From contig MNCI01010387.1 of NCBI GenBank assembly GCA_015680685.1, forward strand, positions 113,352 to 177,351: a stretch of 64,000 nucleotides of DNA. Reading direction: 5' to 3'. Under the pieces are notes generated by a model. That model saw nothing but the letters and a program-made list of their open reading frames with translations, had not been told where the DNA came from and made no database searches. The translations under genes and the position numbers were made by a program. Source of the DNA: Gnetum montanum. Taxonomy: Eukaryota; Streptophyta; Gnetopsida; Gnetales; Gnetaceae. Below, piece by piece: positions 1 to 10,446 of the stretch. Positions within the stretch are counted from its first letter, which is position 1; each line of letters begins with the position of its first letter.

Positions 1-2116
1 TCAAACCGTGGATCCACCATATCCTCTAGACCATCCAAGCCCAAGATCCCCTAGAGATAAATGGGGAGTCAATATCTATGATGACTAAGGATCGAGTGGC
101 CCACAAATTTTGTGGCCACGACAACATAGGAGAGATGCCTTCTATTGTAGCCGGTAGCATGTCATGGGGGGAACATCTCATAACAGAGACTGTGGAAAAA
201 ACATTGTAGTGAAAGAGGCCTCCTCTAGCTAAGGAAACCCTTAGCATGAAGGAAGAGGATGGGCTGAGACTACGACTTAAACTGCAGAGGACACAACCCC
301 CCATTGGTAAATACTTTTGTTTAATTCCTACCTTGTTATTGTCTACCACGCTATGCTACGCTAGGCGACGTAGCATAGCATAGCACCTAATTTAGGCTAA
401 CTTGTTTCGAGCTAATGCAAACATGTTTCTTGACTGGCAGAGGAAGAAGAAGAAAAAGAAGAAGGTGACAAAGAGGTGTCAGCCCTAAGATGGGGGTGAC
501 AAATAAAGACTCGGAGGCCCCAGTCTCAGAAGAAAGGGCCTCGGTCAAGAAGGGAGCTCCTGCCGCTAAGGTGGGGGCTCTTGTCATTAGGAAGAATCCT
601 CTTACTAATGAAGAGAAGTCTCTCTTGAATAAAAATGATGCTGATCTCCTAAAAGAAAAGGCACTAGTGCATGAAGAAGAGGTTCGTATAGGCTTGGTAG
701 GGACTTCTTCCAAGGCTACCATCCTCATTTTGCATCAGCAGGAAGGGAGACCGCAATCGGACGTTGGTGAGTTCGAAAATGTGTTTGCCTTGTCCTAGTC
801 CATTTCGGCCATTGCTGATATGTTTAGTTATGTAATGGGCACCACTATTGATGCTGCAGGACCTCCTTCGACTCGTACGGAATCATGGACCGAGATCCCT
901 GATAAGTTTACGTTTATGCAGGGAATTGTCGACGACATAGTCGCCTTCAGCAGGTGGACCCTGATGTGGGTAAGTAGTAGTGCTAGGTGCTCTCATGTTG
1001 CTACACTAGAGTTTTAGACTTTGTTAACTTTACTATGCTGACGCGATTGCTACGCTCTTTGTGTCATGGCAGCCTCCCAGCTCAAATGGGACACTACACG
1101 ACCTTTGAAAGTGGGTGTCGTGCCTACGTTTCTGCTTGAAGTGATCGAGGTGTCTCATCGTGCATATGACGATGGTTGCAAATGCACTTTGCACTTGGCA
1201 CGCTCCTTGTGGAAGTATAAGTGCATCAATGAGGACATTTGGAAACAGGTCCAAAAAGTTGAGCAAAGAGAGGCTGACCTGAGCGCCAAGGTGGAGGATC
1301 TCAAGTCGAGGAACGAATTCCTCATAGTCCATGACACTAATAATGAGGACTGGTGCATGGATGTGATATACTATGCTAGATTTTGGACAGTCACATGTCA
1401 GAACGTTGAAGCCATCCATGAAATAATAGAACAGCGGATGCAAATGGACTTGTTAATCCAAAAGTGTTAGGATTTGAAAGATTTTAGCACCAAGGTTTAT
1501 GAATGGGGGCAGTTCCAAAAAAACCACAAACATATGTATAAACTAGAAAATTCCACCCATCGTAAATTGTACAGGGACACTGCTATGGAGGCATTTACAT
1601 ATAAAGCATTCGTAAATGTCATTGATGCTTCTGAGGCCTATGTCAAGTTCAAAGAGCAGGTAATGGTTATGGAATCTCCTGACTAGAAAGTGGACCTTCC
1701 CACATGAGAGATCGCAACTGTCTCCTTTTCTCCAAGACCACCAAAGTGGACAACCACAGAAAGGGAGAGAGCTACTGTAGACACTGAACCAAGCAATAAA
1801 CATTGGGTGGACATCATGGTCGAGGAGGTCTGGCGCTACCTCGAGCTCGGTTTAGACCAGATACCCTTTGAGATGGACACAAGCCCTTCTCAGGTTAGTT
1901 GCTTTCTATTGTATTAATGCCTATGCTCTATTGTAGCTTGCATGCATTACTTTAGCTGAACACTTCATTCCTACGATGTAGACTCTAGATGAGGGTGCGA
2001 GGCCCATGGAGGGAAGGAATGAAGAATCAGTAGAGGACAACGTAGGGAAAGGAGATGCAAACAGAAATGATGCAAGAATGAATGATGAAGATGATGTGAA
2101 CAGGGACAACCCATGA
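1..2116 (+). pseudogene. Broken intron-containing coiled-coil gene, antisense to Tat-type element G
   Basis: I read four exons: about 3-306, 441-969, 1081-1893 and 1982-2113, with a TGA stop at 2114-2116. All three introns are GT-AG (307-440, 970-1080, 1894-1981), and the last two are phase 0. The product begins with a charged segment, then an acidic Glu/Lys tract (from 441), a hydrophilic region, a heptad-like coiled coil (about 1200-1330) and an acidic Asn/Asp-rich tail in the last exon. The frame is broken by TAG at 27, 207, 796, 1468 and 1684 and TGA at 210 and 1705. There is also a probable one-base shift near 487. Every stop fits CAG to TAG or CGA to TGA. Tat-lineage gypsy elements are known to carry an extra antisense ORF (the Grande gene23 or putative gypsy-type transposon family). 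Its strand and position relative to G fit that, but this is inference. The 5' part lies outside the window. Confidence 0.55.
346..386. repeat. Imperfect palindrome inside intron 1 of the antisense gene
   Basis: Left arm ACGCTATGCTACGCTA and right arm TAGCATAGCATAGC flank a short GC-rich centre. The same arms recur in the promoter part of the G LTR (9645-10165). Half-sites occur in the other introns (about 1031-1060 and 1921-1950). Confidence 0.7.
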
Positions 2117-2475
2117 TAGCATGGGATTTTTTTTTTGAAATCTTGAATTTTTGTAAAAATTTTGCACACATTATCCAAAAGGAAAAAGTTTTGAATAAAG
2201 GAGAGAATTTCGAAAAGGAAATTGATTCTGCATTAACTTGTGCATTGTCTACATGTTACGTTTTTTGTAAAATGTTCATGCTTTCATGTGCTAGTTTTAG
2301 GCCGTTTCAGGCTATTGCCTAGCATAGTTTTAGGTTGTTTCAGGCCATTGCGTAGCATGCCAAAAGGATGATACATTAACGAAGCAAAAGGTGGTGAATG
2401 TAATGGCGACTGGGTAGGAAGCAGTGAGGTTGCTACACTAGGCGTAGCTACTTCTTGACCCAGCATGGGTTGAGT
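2117..2475. other. Non-coding spacer between antisense gene and protease of element G
   Basis: No convincing reading frame. It holds a short direct repeat (about 2292-2350: TTTTAGG, then GTTTCAGG, CATTG and CTAGCAT-like words) and an inverted GCTACACTAGGCGTAGC near 2434-2452. These are relatives of the G palindrome. Minus-strand coding of protease type ends at about 2476. Where an autonomous Tat element would continue into RT, nothing RT-like is visible. Confidence 0.5.
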
Positions 2476-3495
2476 GAAATGTAAGGCCAAGGCATTTTTC
2501 CAAGGCCTTCGTTTGCATCATTGTCCCCTACTCGGAAGGGCAACTCAGCCCATGCGCTTTTGTTTTGGTAACTAGCTTGCTGAGCCAATTCCCCCACTGA
2601 ATGGTTAATGCATGCGTAAGCAGGTGCTTCGCTCTTAGAGGCTATGACCTCTGAGCCCTGCTCCATGTCTATGTTGTTAATTGCCTACACTGCTACTTCG
2701 TCACCATGGATCACCACTTCCCTACCTGTGTATGGTAGATGGATTTACTGGTGTATGGGTGATGAGATAGCCCTAAGCTGCGCTAACCATGACCTTCCCA
2801 GGATCAAGTTAAACCTGGGCATTTCCTCGACCACGATGAATGTCGCGTTGGTGGGGAATTGGTCCACTAGGATGCGTGCCCCATTGAACGACCTCAAGCA
2901 TGACGTTGTTGTGGGTTTGATCTGGTTGACCAAGCCCAACTTGTCCACAATAGGGAAGGGGATGACATTTGTGGCAACCCCATCATCAATGTGTACCCTT
3001 CGGAACCAGTATTGGCTGACCTGAATTGTAATGAAAAGGGGTGTTATAGTCACCTGACCCCTTTCAGGATCTTTCCTAATGGAGTAGTTACAGAAAGTTA
3101 GTTGAGACAGTTCTAGCTCTATGGGTGTAGAGGGAAGCATGATCGAGTGGATCACTTCCTCTTCTGCTGGCATGTCTTCATTGACCAGAATTGCTATCAA
3201 CATGCGGATCAAAGCCTCACGGTGTGAGACAGATGTCATGATTAGGTTGTACAAGCTCAGTGTAGTGTTTTTTTGTTTTAGAGGTTTTTCAACCTAAGTG
3301 AAGGCATCTAAGAGGTCCTGACCGCCCCCCCTATTTAACGCTTTCCTCCTCTTCTATTTGTCCTAGAAGACGGATTTCCCGAGGAGGGGTGACCTCGGAT
3401 CTAGGCTTAGAACCTTTTCGGTAGGGCGACGTGGACTGTGTGGATATAGCAACATTCGTTGTACTATCCAAAATCATCAGTGTAAGGCTGGAAGG
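2476..3495 (-). pseudogene. Tat-type gypsy aspartic protease region (element G)
   Basis: Read on the minus strand, this carries the usual order of a Tat protease module. A Ser/Thr-Asn-Val segment (about 3440-3480) comes first, then a short helix region containing SVSHREALIRML (about 3220). The catalytic-type segment VHIDDGVATNVIPF (about 2985-3025) follows, then LGRSWL and a closing SSPIHQ (about 2745-2790), and a post-protease tail to 2476. The family active site is normally D-S/N-G; here it reads DDG, so activity is doubtful. The long open stretch 2745-3254 has no stop. The frame is lost around 3255-3330. It belongs with the gag at 5345-8183, from which it is now separated by an LTR-like block. 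Confidence 0.75.
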
Positions 3496-3496
3496 G

Positions 3497-5335
3497 AAAA
3501 TAGACACTAAAAGATCGTTGGGCAGGCACAATTGACCTTGCCTTCTCCCAAGGGCAAGCTGGAAAAGAGAACGAAGGTAGAGTGCCTTGGATGGTTTGCA
3601 CGCAAATCAACCAATGACTTCCCCAAGCATAAGCTATGGCTAGCACTGGGGTTATCATAAATGGTGTAAATAGAATGTAAATGGAACGCAAATAGAAACA
3701 TGAAATGTAAACAGAGTGCAGAGCGTAAACAGGGACTGAATTGTAAATGAAGTGCAAACAGAGTTATATTGTGAACAAAGCATAAATAGAGTAAACAATA
3801 TAAATGGAAGGCAATAATGAAACTGTATTGTATTGTTTAACAAGAGTGTGCACTGGTCAAATCGTAGTTGTGTGTGTGATAGCAAGTCAAGCGCTAAGCC
3901 TCGAGATGATGTGTGAAGTGTTTGTGGGCGTTTGGATGCTAGGAGTCTCGTGTGCCTGAGCATCCAAGGTTCAAAGTTGCTCTTTTTTCAAAATTTCTGA
4001 TCCTGTTTAAGTGAATTAATAGGGTATTTATATGGTTTGGCTAGGCTTGGGCATGGAATCCATGGATGGAATTGATAGCTGAGGGATGAGAGGAAACAGG
4101 ATCGTGTGACACGTGTGCATGGGCAGACTACGTTCTAGACTGGATGCACTGTATCTTACAATCTGTATTGATTTACATTATGCTTATGCATACAATTTGA
4201 AGCGTAAGGGCTTGACAAGCTTACAAATGTTGTAAATTTACAATAAAATAATAGTATACAACAAGAAATCTTGATTCTGGCTCGCTTGGAACTTCCTGAT
4301 CCATGAACTAGTTACTACAGGATGTTGACATGAGTGGTCATATGGCTATTTGAGATGTTTTTTCTTCATCAAGGCTACCAATGTGAGTTGATCTTATCCT
4401 AGTGTGCCCTCAACGTGTGTCTAAAGTGCTTTAGGCCACTTTTGGTAGCTCATGCTGGGCTCACGCTGTCAACATGACCTAGGCATGACCTAGGCATGAG
4501 CTAGGCATGACCTGGGCGTGAGCTAAGCGTGAGCAAGCTAGGATTGTTCGTTTCACACAAAATTTTAATTTTTGAGACCTGTCTTTCAAGTGTAACTACT
4601 GCCTACCCTTGGGGGTTGAGTTGATACTGAAAATTATGTTTGGGGCTACTTGATTTGACCTATTTTTGTTTGGTCACGCTGGGCTCACTCTATCAGCATG
4701 ACCCCAGCATGACCCCAGCGTGACCTGGGCGTGAGTAAACAAATCATGTGATTTTGAGCTTAATTTTTGAGGTTTTAGAGGCCAGGAGCTACAATGGACA
4801 TCAGTGAAGCTCAAGGGGAGTCCGTGTGCTTGAATTCAAACTGTTTGGACTTAGTTTTAGGGCTTTGAAAGTTGGTCATGCTGTACTCACGCTGGGCAGC
4901 GTGACCTCAGCGTGACCTCAATGTGAGTGCTGAAAATGGTGTATTTTCGAGTCCAAAATCAGAATTCTGAGGGTTGGGACCTAAAGCAATCATTAGTGGA
5001 CCTTGAGGGGGTCTTGTACCTTCAAAATCAGGCTATTTTAACACTATTTTGGGGCTATTTTGAGTTACTCACACTGGACTTACGTTGCCAGTGTGACCTA
5101 GGCATGACCTCAGTGTGAGTAGCAAGATTTGTGTGATTTTGTCTTGAAATTTGGGATTTGGATGCTAAAACTTGGAGTAGTCATTAGTGGGCCCCGAGGG
5201 GGACTTGCCCATTCAAATTAGGACCATTTTGACCTGATTTGGAAGTTTTTAGGGTTGGTCACATTGAGGGCAAGCTAGCTTGATAGCATGAGCAAGCTGG
5301 CTTGAACAAGCTGGGTGTGAGTTCCATGCCTTAGT
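3497..5335 (-). mobile_element. LTR-like block between gag and protease of G (probable solo LTR)
   Basis: The sequence interrupts a normally continuous gag-protease frame. On the minus strand it has a TATA-like CCATATAAATACCC (about 4021-4036), matching the position and strand of the TATA in the G LTR (9380-9395). Its left part (3540-3640) resembles 8700-8800 of that LTR in layout. Upstream of its TATA it holds the ~200-bp tandem array described separately. I could not fix the ends or find a target-site duplication, so the solo-LTR reading is inference. Confidence 0.35.
4435..5335. repeat. Tandem array of ~200-bp units with palindromic cores
   Basis: Five diverged units begin near 4440, 4672, 4872, 5064 and 5255. 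Each opens with a core of inverted words: GGTCACGCTGGGCTCACGCT against CAGCGTGACC repeated two to four times and ending in GTGAGT. About 150 bp of more diverged sequence follows in each, with shared words such as ATTTTTGAG, TTGAGGGGG and TTTTAGGG. Confidence 0.75.
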
Positions 5336-5344
5336 CAAGCTTTG

Positions 5345-8183
5345 CCTCTTGAATGTCAAAAAGGGCTTAAGTCATTCTTGTTTCAAAGTGTTAAGGTGAA
5401 ATTTTGTGGTGTTTCATTCATCTTTGGTGACGAGGGCATAGACGTAGGGGGTGGAGACATAGGCTTAGAAGTACCAGGGACGGTACTTCCTCTCGATGTC
5501 TCACCTTCGAAATGCACTTTCCATTTTTTAGGATGAGAAGGTTATTCAGTGATCTTGCACGGGGCAGGGGCTATCCAATGGGTCGACCCCCTAATGATAA
5601 AAGGAGCTAACGGTGTTAACACGTAGGGTGGCGCGGTTTCACTAATAGGTGGCGCAGAGATGGATGCCCAGGGAGGGACTCTCAGAACGAACGATTGTTG
5701 CGAGCTTCGGCCAGCTGCTGGTGGTGCTGGTGCACTTTGTTGAGGCACATGGACCATGAATGGCTACTAGGGTGTCCTAGGATCACTGTCAATACTGATG
5801 GCGTTGATAACATAACCAGCATTATTAGCATTGAGGGGGTTTGTGTAGACATGCATAGATTGGTTCTCAGGGCATACTAGGTTTCTTTCGTCCAACACTA
5901 GTTTTCCCTGATCGATCAATCTATAGATGTCATCCTACAACGCCAAACAGTAATATGTGTTGTGACCACACTGTTGGTGATGGTTACAAAACCTATCCAG
6001 TTTGAAACCCTTAGGAACTGGGGGCTCATTGGGTAGGGCCAAGGAGGGGTTCCTAAGGAGCTCGTAGTAGCATTGATGTCTCCCGATTCCTTCTTCCAAC
6101 ATCTACCTATGTTGGATATGTCCTACTACCAATAGTTGCTTCAGAAGTTCTAAAGGCTTAAGAGGTAGTGGGGTCTACTTTGAGCGATCTTTACGCTCAA
6201 AGTTCGGTTTGGGTTGTGCAGATGTCTCAGGTGCAAGAACTGGAGGTTCAACATGTTGCCCTGCTTAGGCATGGGGTTAGCTGCGGGTACGGCTGGTTTC
6301 TTGTTGTTCTTGTTACCATTGTTACTAGGTTTGGGCTTGGCCTCAGTCACCATAGTGGCCACTGTGGTCATTGGGGCCTTACCCTTGTTCTTCTTTACGA
6401 AGGTGTTTTTGTAAGCGATGTAGGCTGGGTCTTTGCTTACCTCGGTCGTGTCCTATATGCTCTTAGTTTGAGCGAATGCTTGACTAAGAGTGTGAGGTTC
6501 AAGGTAGTATAGTTTAGACTTGATAAAGTCATTCACTGCATCCTTGAAGATGGTCAGTAAGTGGGCCTCCGCGATGGGCTCGCAGATTTTGTTGAGGGTT
6601 GCGCTCCAATGCTGGATGAATTTCTAGACTAGTTCCAAAGGACCCTACTTCACACTCATCAAATGGTCCAACATGATTTTTGGCTTCAAGTTATACTTGA
6701 AGTGCATCACGAACTAGGTCAGAAGCTCTTTGAGAGTTGAAATGGATAAGCGCAGCAGCATGCAGTACCAATCCAAGGTTCTCCCAGCTAGGGACATGGC
6801 GTAGACACAAATAATCATGTGCAGCCATTGTTGCAACAGGAGAGACTCAAACCTAAAGGTAACAAGATGTGCGTTGGGATCCCCCTCCCCGTTGTACTTC
6901 ATGAAGTGGGGGAGAGACATCCCTGGGGGTAACGTCAATGCAGGGATTGCAGGGCTGATGGGGTCATCCTAGTAAAAGTCCATGACTTGTACCGTGTCAG
7001 ACCCAACAACTTTGAGGTGTTTTATTTCCTCAGTGAGGGTTTGGATGAGCTAGAACACTTGGCCCAGACCTTGTGACTTTGTGGACGATTGGGGAACTGC
7101 AGAGGTAGTTCCCACCTGTGGAATGGCGGGGGTGGCAACGTGACCCACCGATGGTACCATTGAGATAGCCCCTATGAACGGTGTTGCTTGCGTTGTCCAC
7201 CACCCGGTAGGTGGTGCTGTTGGAGCAGCAATCATGGGTTGAGCTACCAGATAGGCCACTTGTGTCACCGATAGAACAGACCATAGCCCCGTGTTGGGTT
7301 GTACCATTTGCAGGGTTTGGTAGGTCTGAGGGAAAACATAATGAGACATCTGCAATGATTATGGAATAGGCAAAGAAGTGAATGGGGTCCATCATGTGGA
7401 CAGGCCCGGGCCTACCATGGTTGGTGGGACAAACATGAATGTAGGAATTGAAACGGAAGTTATGTACGATTGTGAAGTAGGTACAGTATGAATATGCAAC
7501 AGGGTAGTCGTGATTGGTGTGTGATGCGCTACAAGAATGGATTGATGAACAGTTCGTAGAGGCATAGTTGTTGTAAGTGAAATAGGGGAATAAGGGCGTT
7601 GATACATTGGGAAGGTGACATGGCTACCCATTGTAGCTGTGATTGTAGTCTACAGGACCGTAGGTATGATGACAACAGGAGTGGTGACAAACAATAGATT
7701 GGCCCAGAAGGACTGGGTAGGAGGGATAGGAACGGGGTTGGTTTGACCTTCCTTGTCAGATTGGAAATCGAGTTCCTCCTGTCTTTCCTAAAAAGCATCA
7801 TCTTTGTTAGACGTTGTGTCCTGTTGCTCCCTAAGTTTGGCCAACTAGATTAGTTGGTCTAGAAGCCTTTGGTTTTTCTATGTCAAAGTTATGGAAGCGC
7901 TGGGAGTGGGAACAAACTCCTTCCTATCGCAGTAAGTGAACTCAAAGCTGTGTTTGCCTTCGAACTCATGTACATCCAAAGGTAGTTTTGCCTGAACCTT
8001 TGCACAGAGGAAGTTATAGCGTTCATATTGCTAGGCCAAGCCCTTAGGTCCCCGATTTTGAATCCTGAGGGATCAACATGTTTCCAACATTGGGTTGAGT
8101 AGTTGTTTGGCACTAGTGGTGTCTTGAACCATGATGGGAACCTCAATGTTGAAGGTGTTAGCAGCGGTAGTTACGGAAGCCAT
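5345..8183 (-). pseudogene. Tat-type gypsy gag (element G)
   Basis: Minus-strand gag starting at ATG 8183. The order matches Tat gags. A variable N-terminus comes first, then a long Thr/Pro/Val-rich spacer (about 7050-7690). The core begins PPGMSLPHFMKYNGEGDPNA and runs through YAMSLAGRTLDWY (about 6560-6935). A Lys/Asn-rich basic segment (about 6270-6370) follows. The zinc-binding motif CNHHQQCGHNTYYC (about 5940-5990) has CX2HX4HX4C spacing, and a Pro-rich tail runs to about 5540. It is broken at more than a dozen places, mostly by TAG (for example about 6717, 6629, 5941 and 5767-5772). The minus-strand open stretches 7050-7355, 6714-6938 and 5542-5757 are its longest surviving pieces. Confidence 0.75.
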
Positions 8184-8294
8184 TGTTAAGTTAAACAGTT
8201 TTGAAAACAAAAAAGGCAAAGAAATAGGAAAGTTGAACAGTTTTGTGAAGGAGAACAACAAAGGAATTGGGAAGCAATCCAAAAATAAAAGAAA

Positions 8295-8618
8295 GGCTTT
8301 ATGTCTTACTAGGCTCCCGAGGAACCATTGAGGTGACCGACCTGTACCACACGACATGTAAACAACCACAAAAGGGTGTCACATTTATACTAGTGCATGA
8401 CAGGGTACAGAATGCATGCAAGACTACCATAAGATAGGCAAGTCAGCTAGCGACCAGAGGCTTTATGTCCTGTAGGGCTCCCGAGAAGCTATTAAGGCCA
8501 CTGATCTGCACCGCACGATGCATAAAAAACCACAGACGGGTGTCAAGTTTACACTAATGCATATCAAGGTGCAAAAGGCTTATAGGACTACCATGACATG
8601 TGGAAAAGGCACCAAAAG
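8295..8618. repeat. Two-copy tandem duplication in the leader of element G
   Basis: Two units begin with GGCTTTATGTC at 8295 and 8459, a period of about 164 bp. Both contain GGCTCCCGAG, an accCACGA/GCACGA segment, AAACCACA, GGGTGTCA and ACTACCAT. They sit between the PBS and the gag start on the minus strand. Confidence 0.8.
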
Positions 8619-8635
8619 CCCTACTTCTAGCACCA
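8619..8635 (-). other. Primer-binding site of element G
   Basis: The minus strand reads TGGTGCTAGAAGTAGGG a few bases after the LTR end. It matches the site of element F (TGGCGCTAGAAGAAGGG) at 14 of 17 positions. I did not identify the tRNA with certainty. Confidence 0.6.
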
Positions 8636-9249
8636 GAAAAATGTAGCTACTGAAAATGTTGGCGGCTAGAAAGAACACCAAGGGTTCATTTGCTGTTGAC
8701 AGTCTCAACCTCGTTTCCACAGGAGGACCATGCTGGGTGGAACGGAAACAGGGCACCTTGAACGGTTTGGTCAATCAAACAAGAACTTAGTTGGTGTTAA
8801 TATAACCTTTTGCAATGTGTGATTTGAAAACGAAACTAATAGAGCGAAGTAATGCTTAGATGTAAAAGAGGCAGAAAATAGTGTAAAATGCAATAATAAG
8901 CAAGAGACAAAGTAAAATGCAATTAGAAAAATGCACCGATCCAAAGCTATGACTTTGCTCTGTCAAGATGGATACAGTCGGTTGCACAGTGTTGGGAAGT
9001 GCAGAGATCCAGAGGGTAACCAAGATGTGTAGAGCAAGATGGTTGTGTGCTTGGACACAGGCTCAGTCATTAACAATGTGAAATGCTACCAAGGTCATAG
9101 AGGAGAGCAGAACGAAATGCCAACTGAGAGTGCTAACTATTTGCAATGTCAAATAGAAAGCTTACAATGCTCAAGGTTACAATGCTAGCTTTTTTTTTTG
9201 CTTATCAGCCAACAAAATTGTTAGCCAACTAGATTGCTGAGAGAACCGA

Positions 9250-9372
9250 GACCCTTTTTTTGCCAAAAGAGCTAACCTTTTTTGCCAAAAGAGTTCCTCT
9301 TTTTTTTCCAAAAGAGCCTACCTTTTTTTCCAAAAGAGTTTCCCTTTTTTTCCAAAAGAGCCGACCTTTTGA
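9250..9372. repeat. Minisatellite, ~22-bp unit, in the G LTR
   Basis: Five copies of a unit made of a T tract followed by CCAAAAGAG and a variable CYWA-type end, spaced about 22-23 bp. It lies immediately downstream of the LTR TATA on the minus strand, in the transcribed part of the LTR. Confidence 0.8.
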
Positions 9373-9599
9373 TCGTTGCTCATTAGGGTATTTATAGGAC
9401 CAAGGGCGTGCGAAAGATGCAGTTTGGACACCACGTGCCCTGGGCTTATGCTGACCTGTCTATGCTGCACGTGCCTTCATGACCATTGGGTGAGCCTGCC
9501 ATGCCATAATTACAAACCTACCACGTTGTAATTACGTTGTCAGAGCAACGATGTAATTAGGTGGGGTGCATTGATGTCATGTAACCACTTGCCACTTTA

Positions 9600-10170
9600 C
9601 TATGCTTTGTAGCATAGCATGTTTGGCGTGGCGTGGCATCTTGTCATGCTATGCTACGCTACATAGCGTAGCGTAGCATAACTACCAATTCAAAGTAACA
9701 ATATGCATTGTGTCCCGCTGCATGCGTTGGAAACCTTTGTAGTGTTGTGACTGTTGGTTGCAAATTTGCTACGCTATGCTATGCTATGTAGCATATCATA
9801 GCATAGCAACTGTCCTTAGTCGCAAAATGTCATCAATCTGCAAACTTTGCCTTTTGCACTACGAAGCTTGTGAACTTGCTGATCCTGCCCTTTGAGATGC
9901 CTTCTGTCACTTTCACAAAATTGCTACACCTCGCTGCGCCATGTAGCTTAGCATAGCGTAGCAGCAAATATGACCTATTTTTGCCAAGTTTGCCACTTTC
10001 TAACAAAAGGAGACATTGCTGAAGGACTCAAAGTTGGGCGAGAGGATTGATTGTCTAGCTTTTGATGCACTGTGCTACGCTGCGTGGCATGGCATAGTGT
10101 AGCGTTGCGCTTCTACAACTGTCTTCTGAAGTTTACTATGCTACATAGCGTAGTGTAGTGTAGCAAAACT
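9600..10170. repeat. Cluster of TGCTACGC/GCGTAGCA palindromes in the G LTR promoter region
   Basis: Near-palindromes occur at about 9645-9680, 9766-9811, 9921-9965, 10072-10110 and 10135-10166, plus an imperfect one near 9601-9640. Each has 15-20-base arms built from TGCTA and TACGC words. The best is 9766-9811, with only a few mismatches between arms. Spacing is 100-150 bp. Confidence 0.8.
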
Positions 10171-10446
10171 CCTTAATTTAGAAAACTTGCTGAAGCGTTT
10201 TATGCATTCTGAGCACTGCCAGTAACTCTATGCACTGCTCCTAAGTGCGTTGTCGGTTGGATGAACTACTCAAGTGGGCAAGCTGGAGAATCCATTTAGC
10301 GTGTTGACACCTAGGGTAGAAAAACTTGCAGAACTGAACAGTCTGAACTTCAGAACATCCATCTCCTAAAGAACTGTTGTAACACTACACGAATTGCAAA
10401 GACCTGGTGAAGTAAGCATGTCTTTGAATTTTGGGGTGTTTCAATA

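Larger units (their letters stand above)
8641..10446 (-). mobile_element. 5' LTR of Tat-type element G
   Basis: The inner end (TGTAGCTAC as written, CA-terminated on the minus strand) lies directly beside the PBS. The outer end is my estimate at TTTCAATA, where the sequence changes character. The minus-strand TATA is CCTATAAATACCC (about 9380-9395). Downstream of it lie CCAAAAGAG minisatellite units and upstream a run of TGCTACGC-type palindromes. No partner LTR is in the window; it should lie left of position 1. Confidence 0.5.

Noticed and set aside
5691-5930. Short plus-strand open frames opposite gag G
   Set aside because: Shadows of the minus-strand Pro-rich gag tail, which has recognisable gag features.
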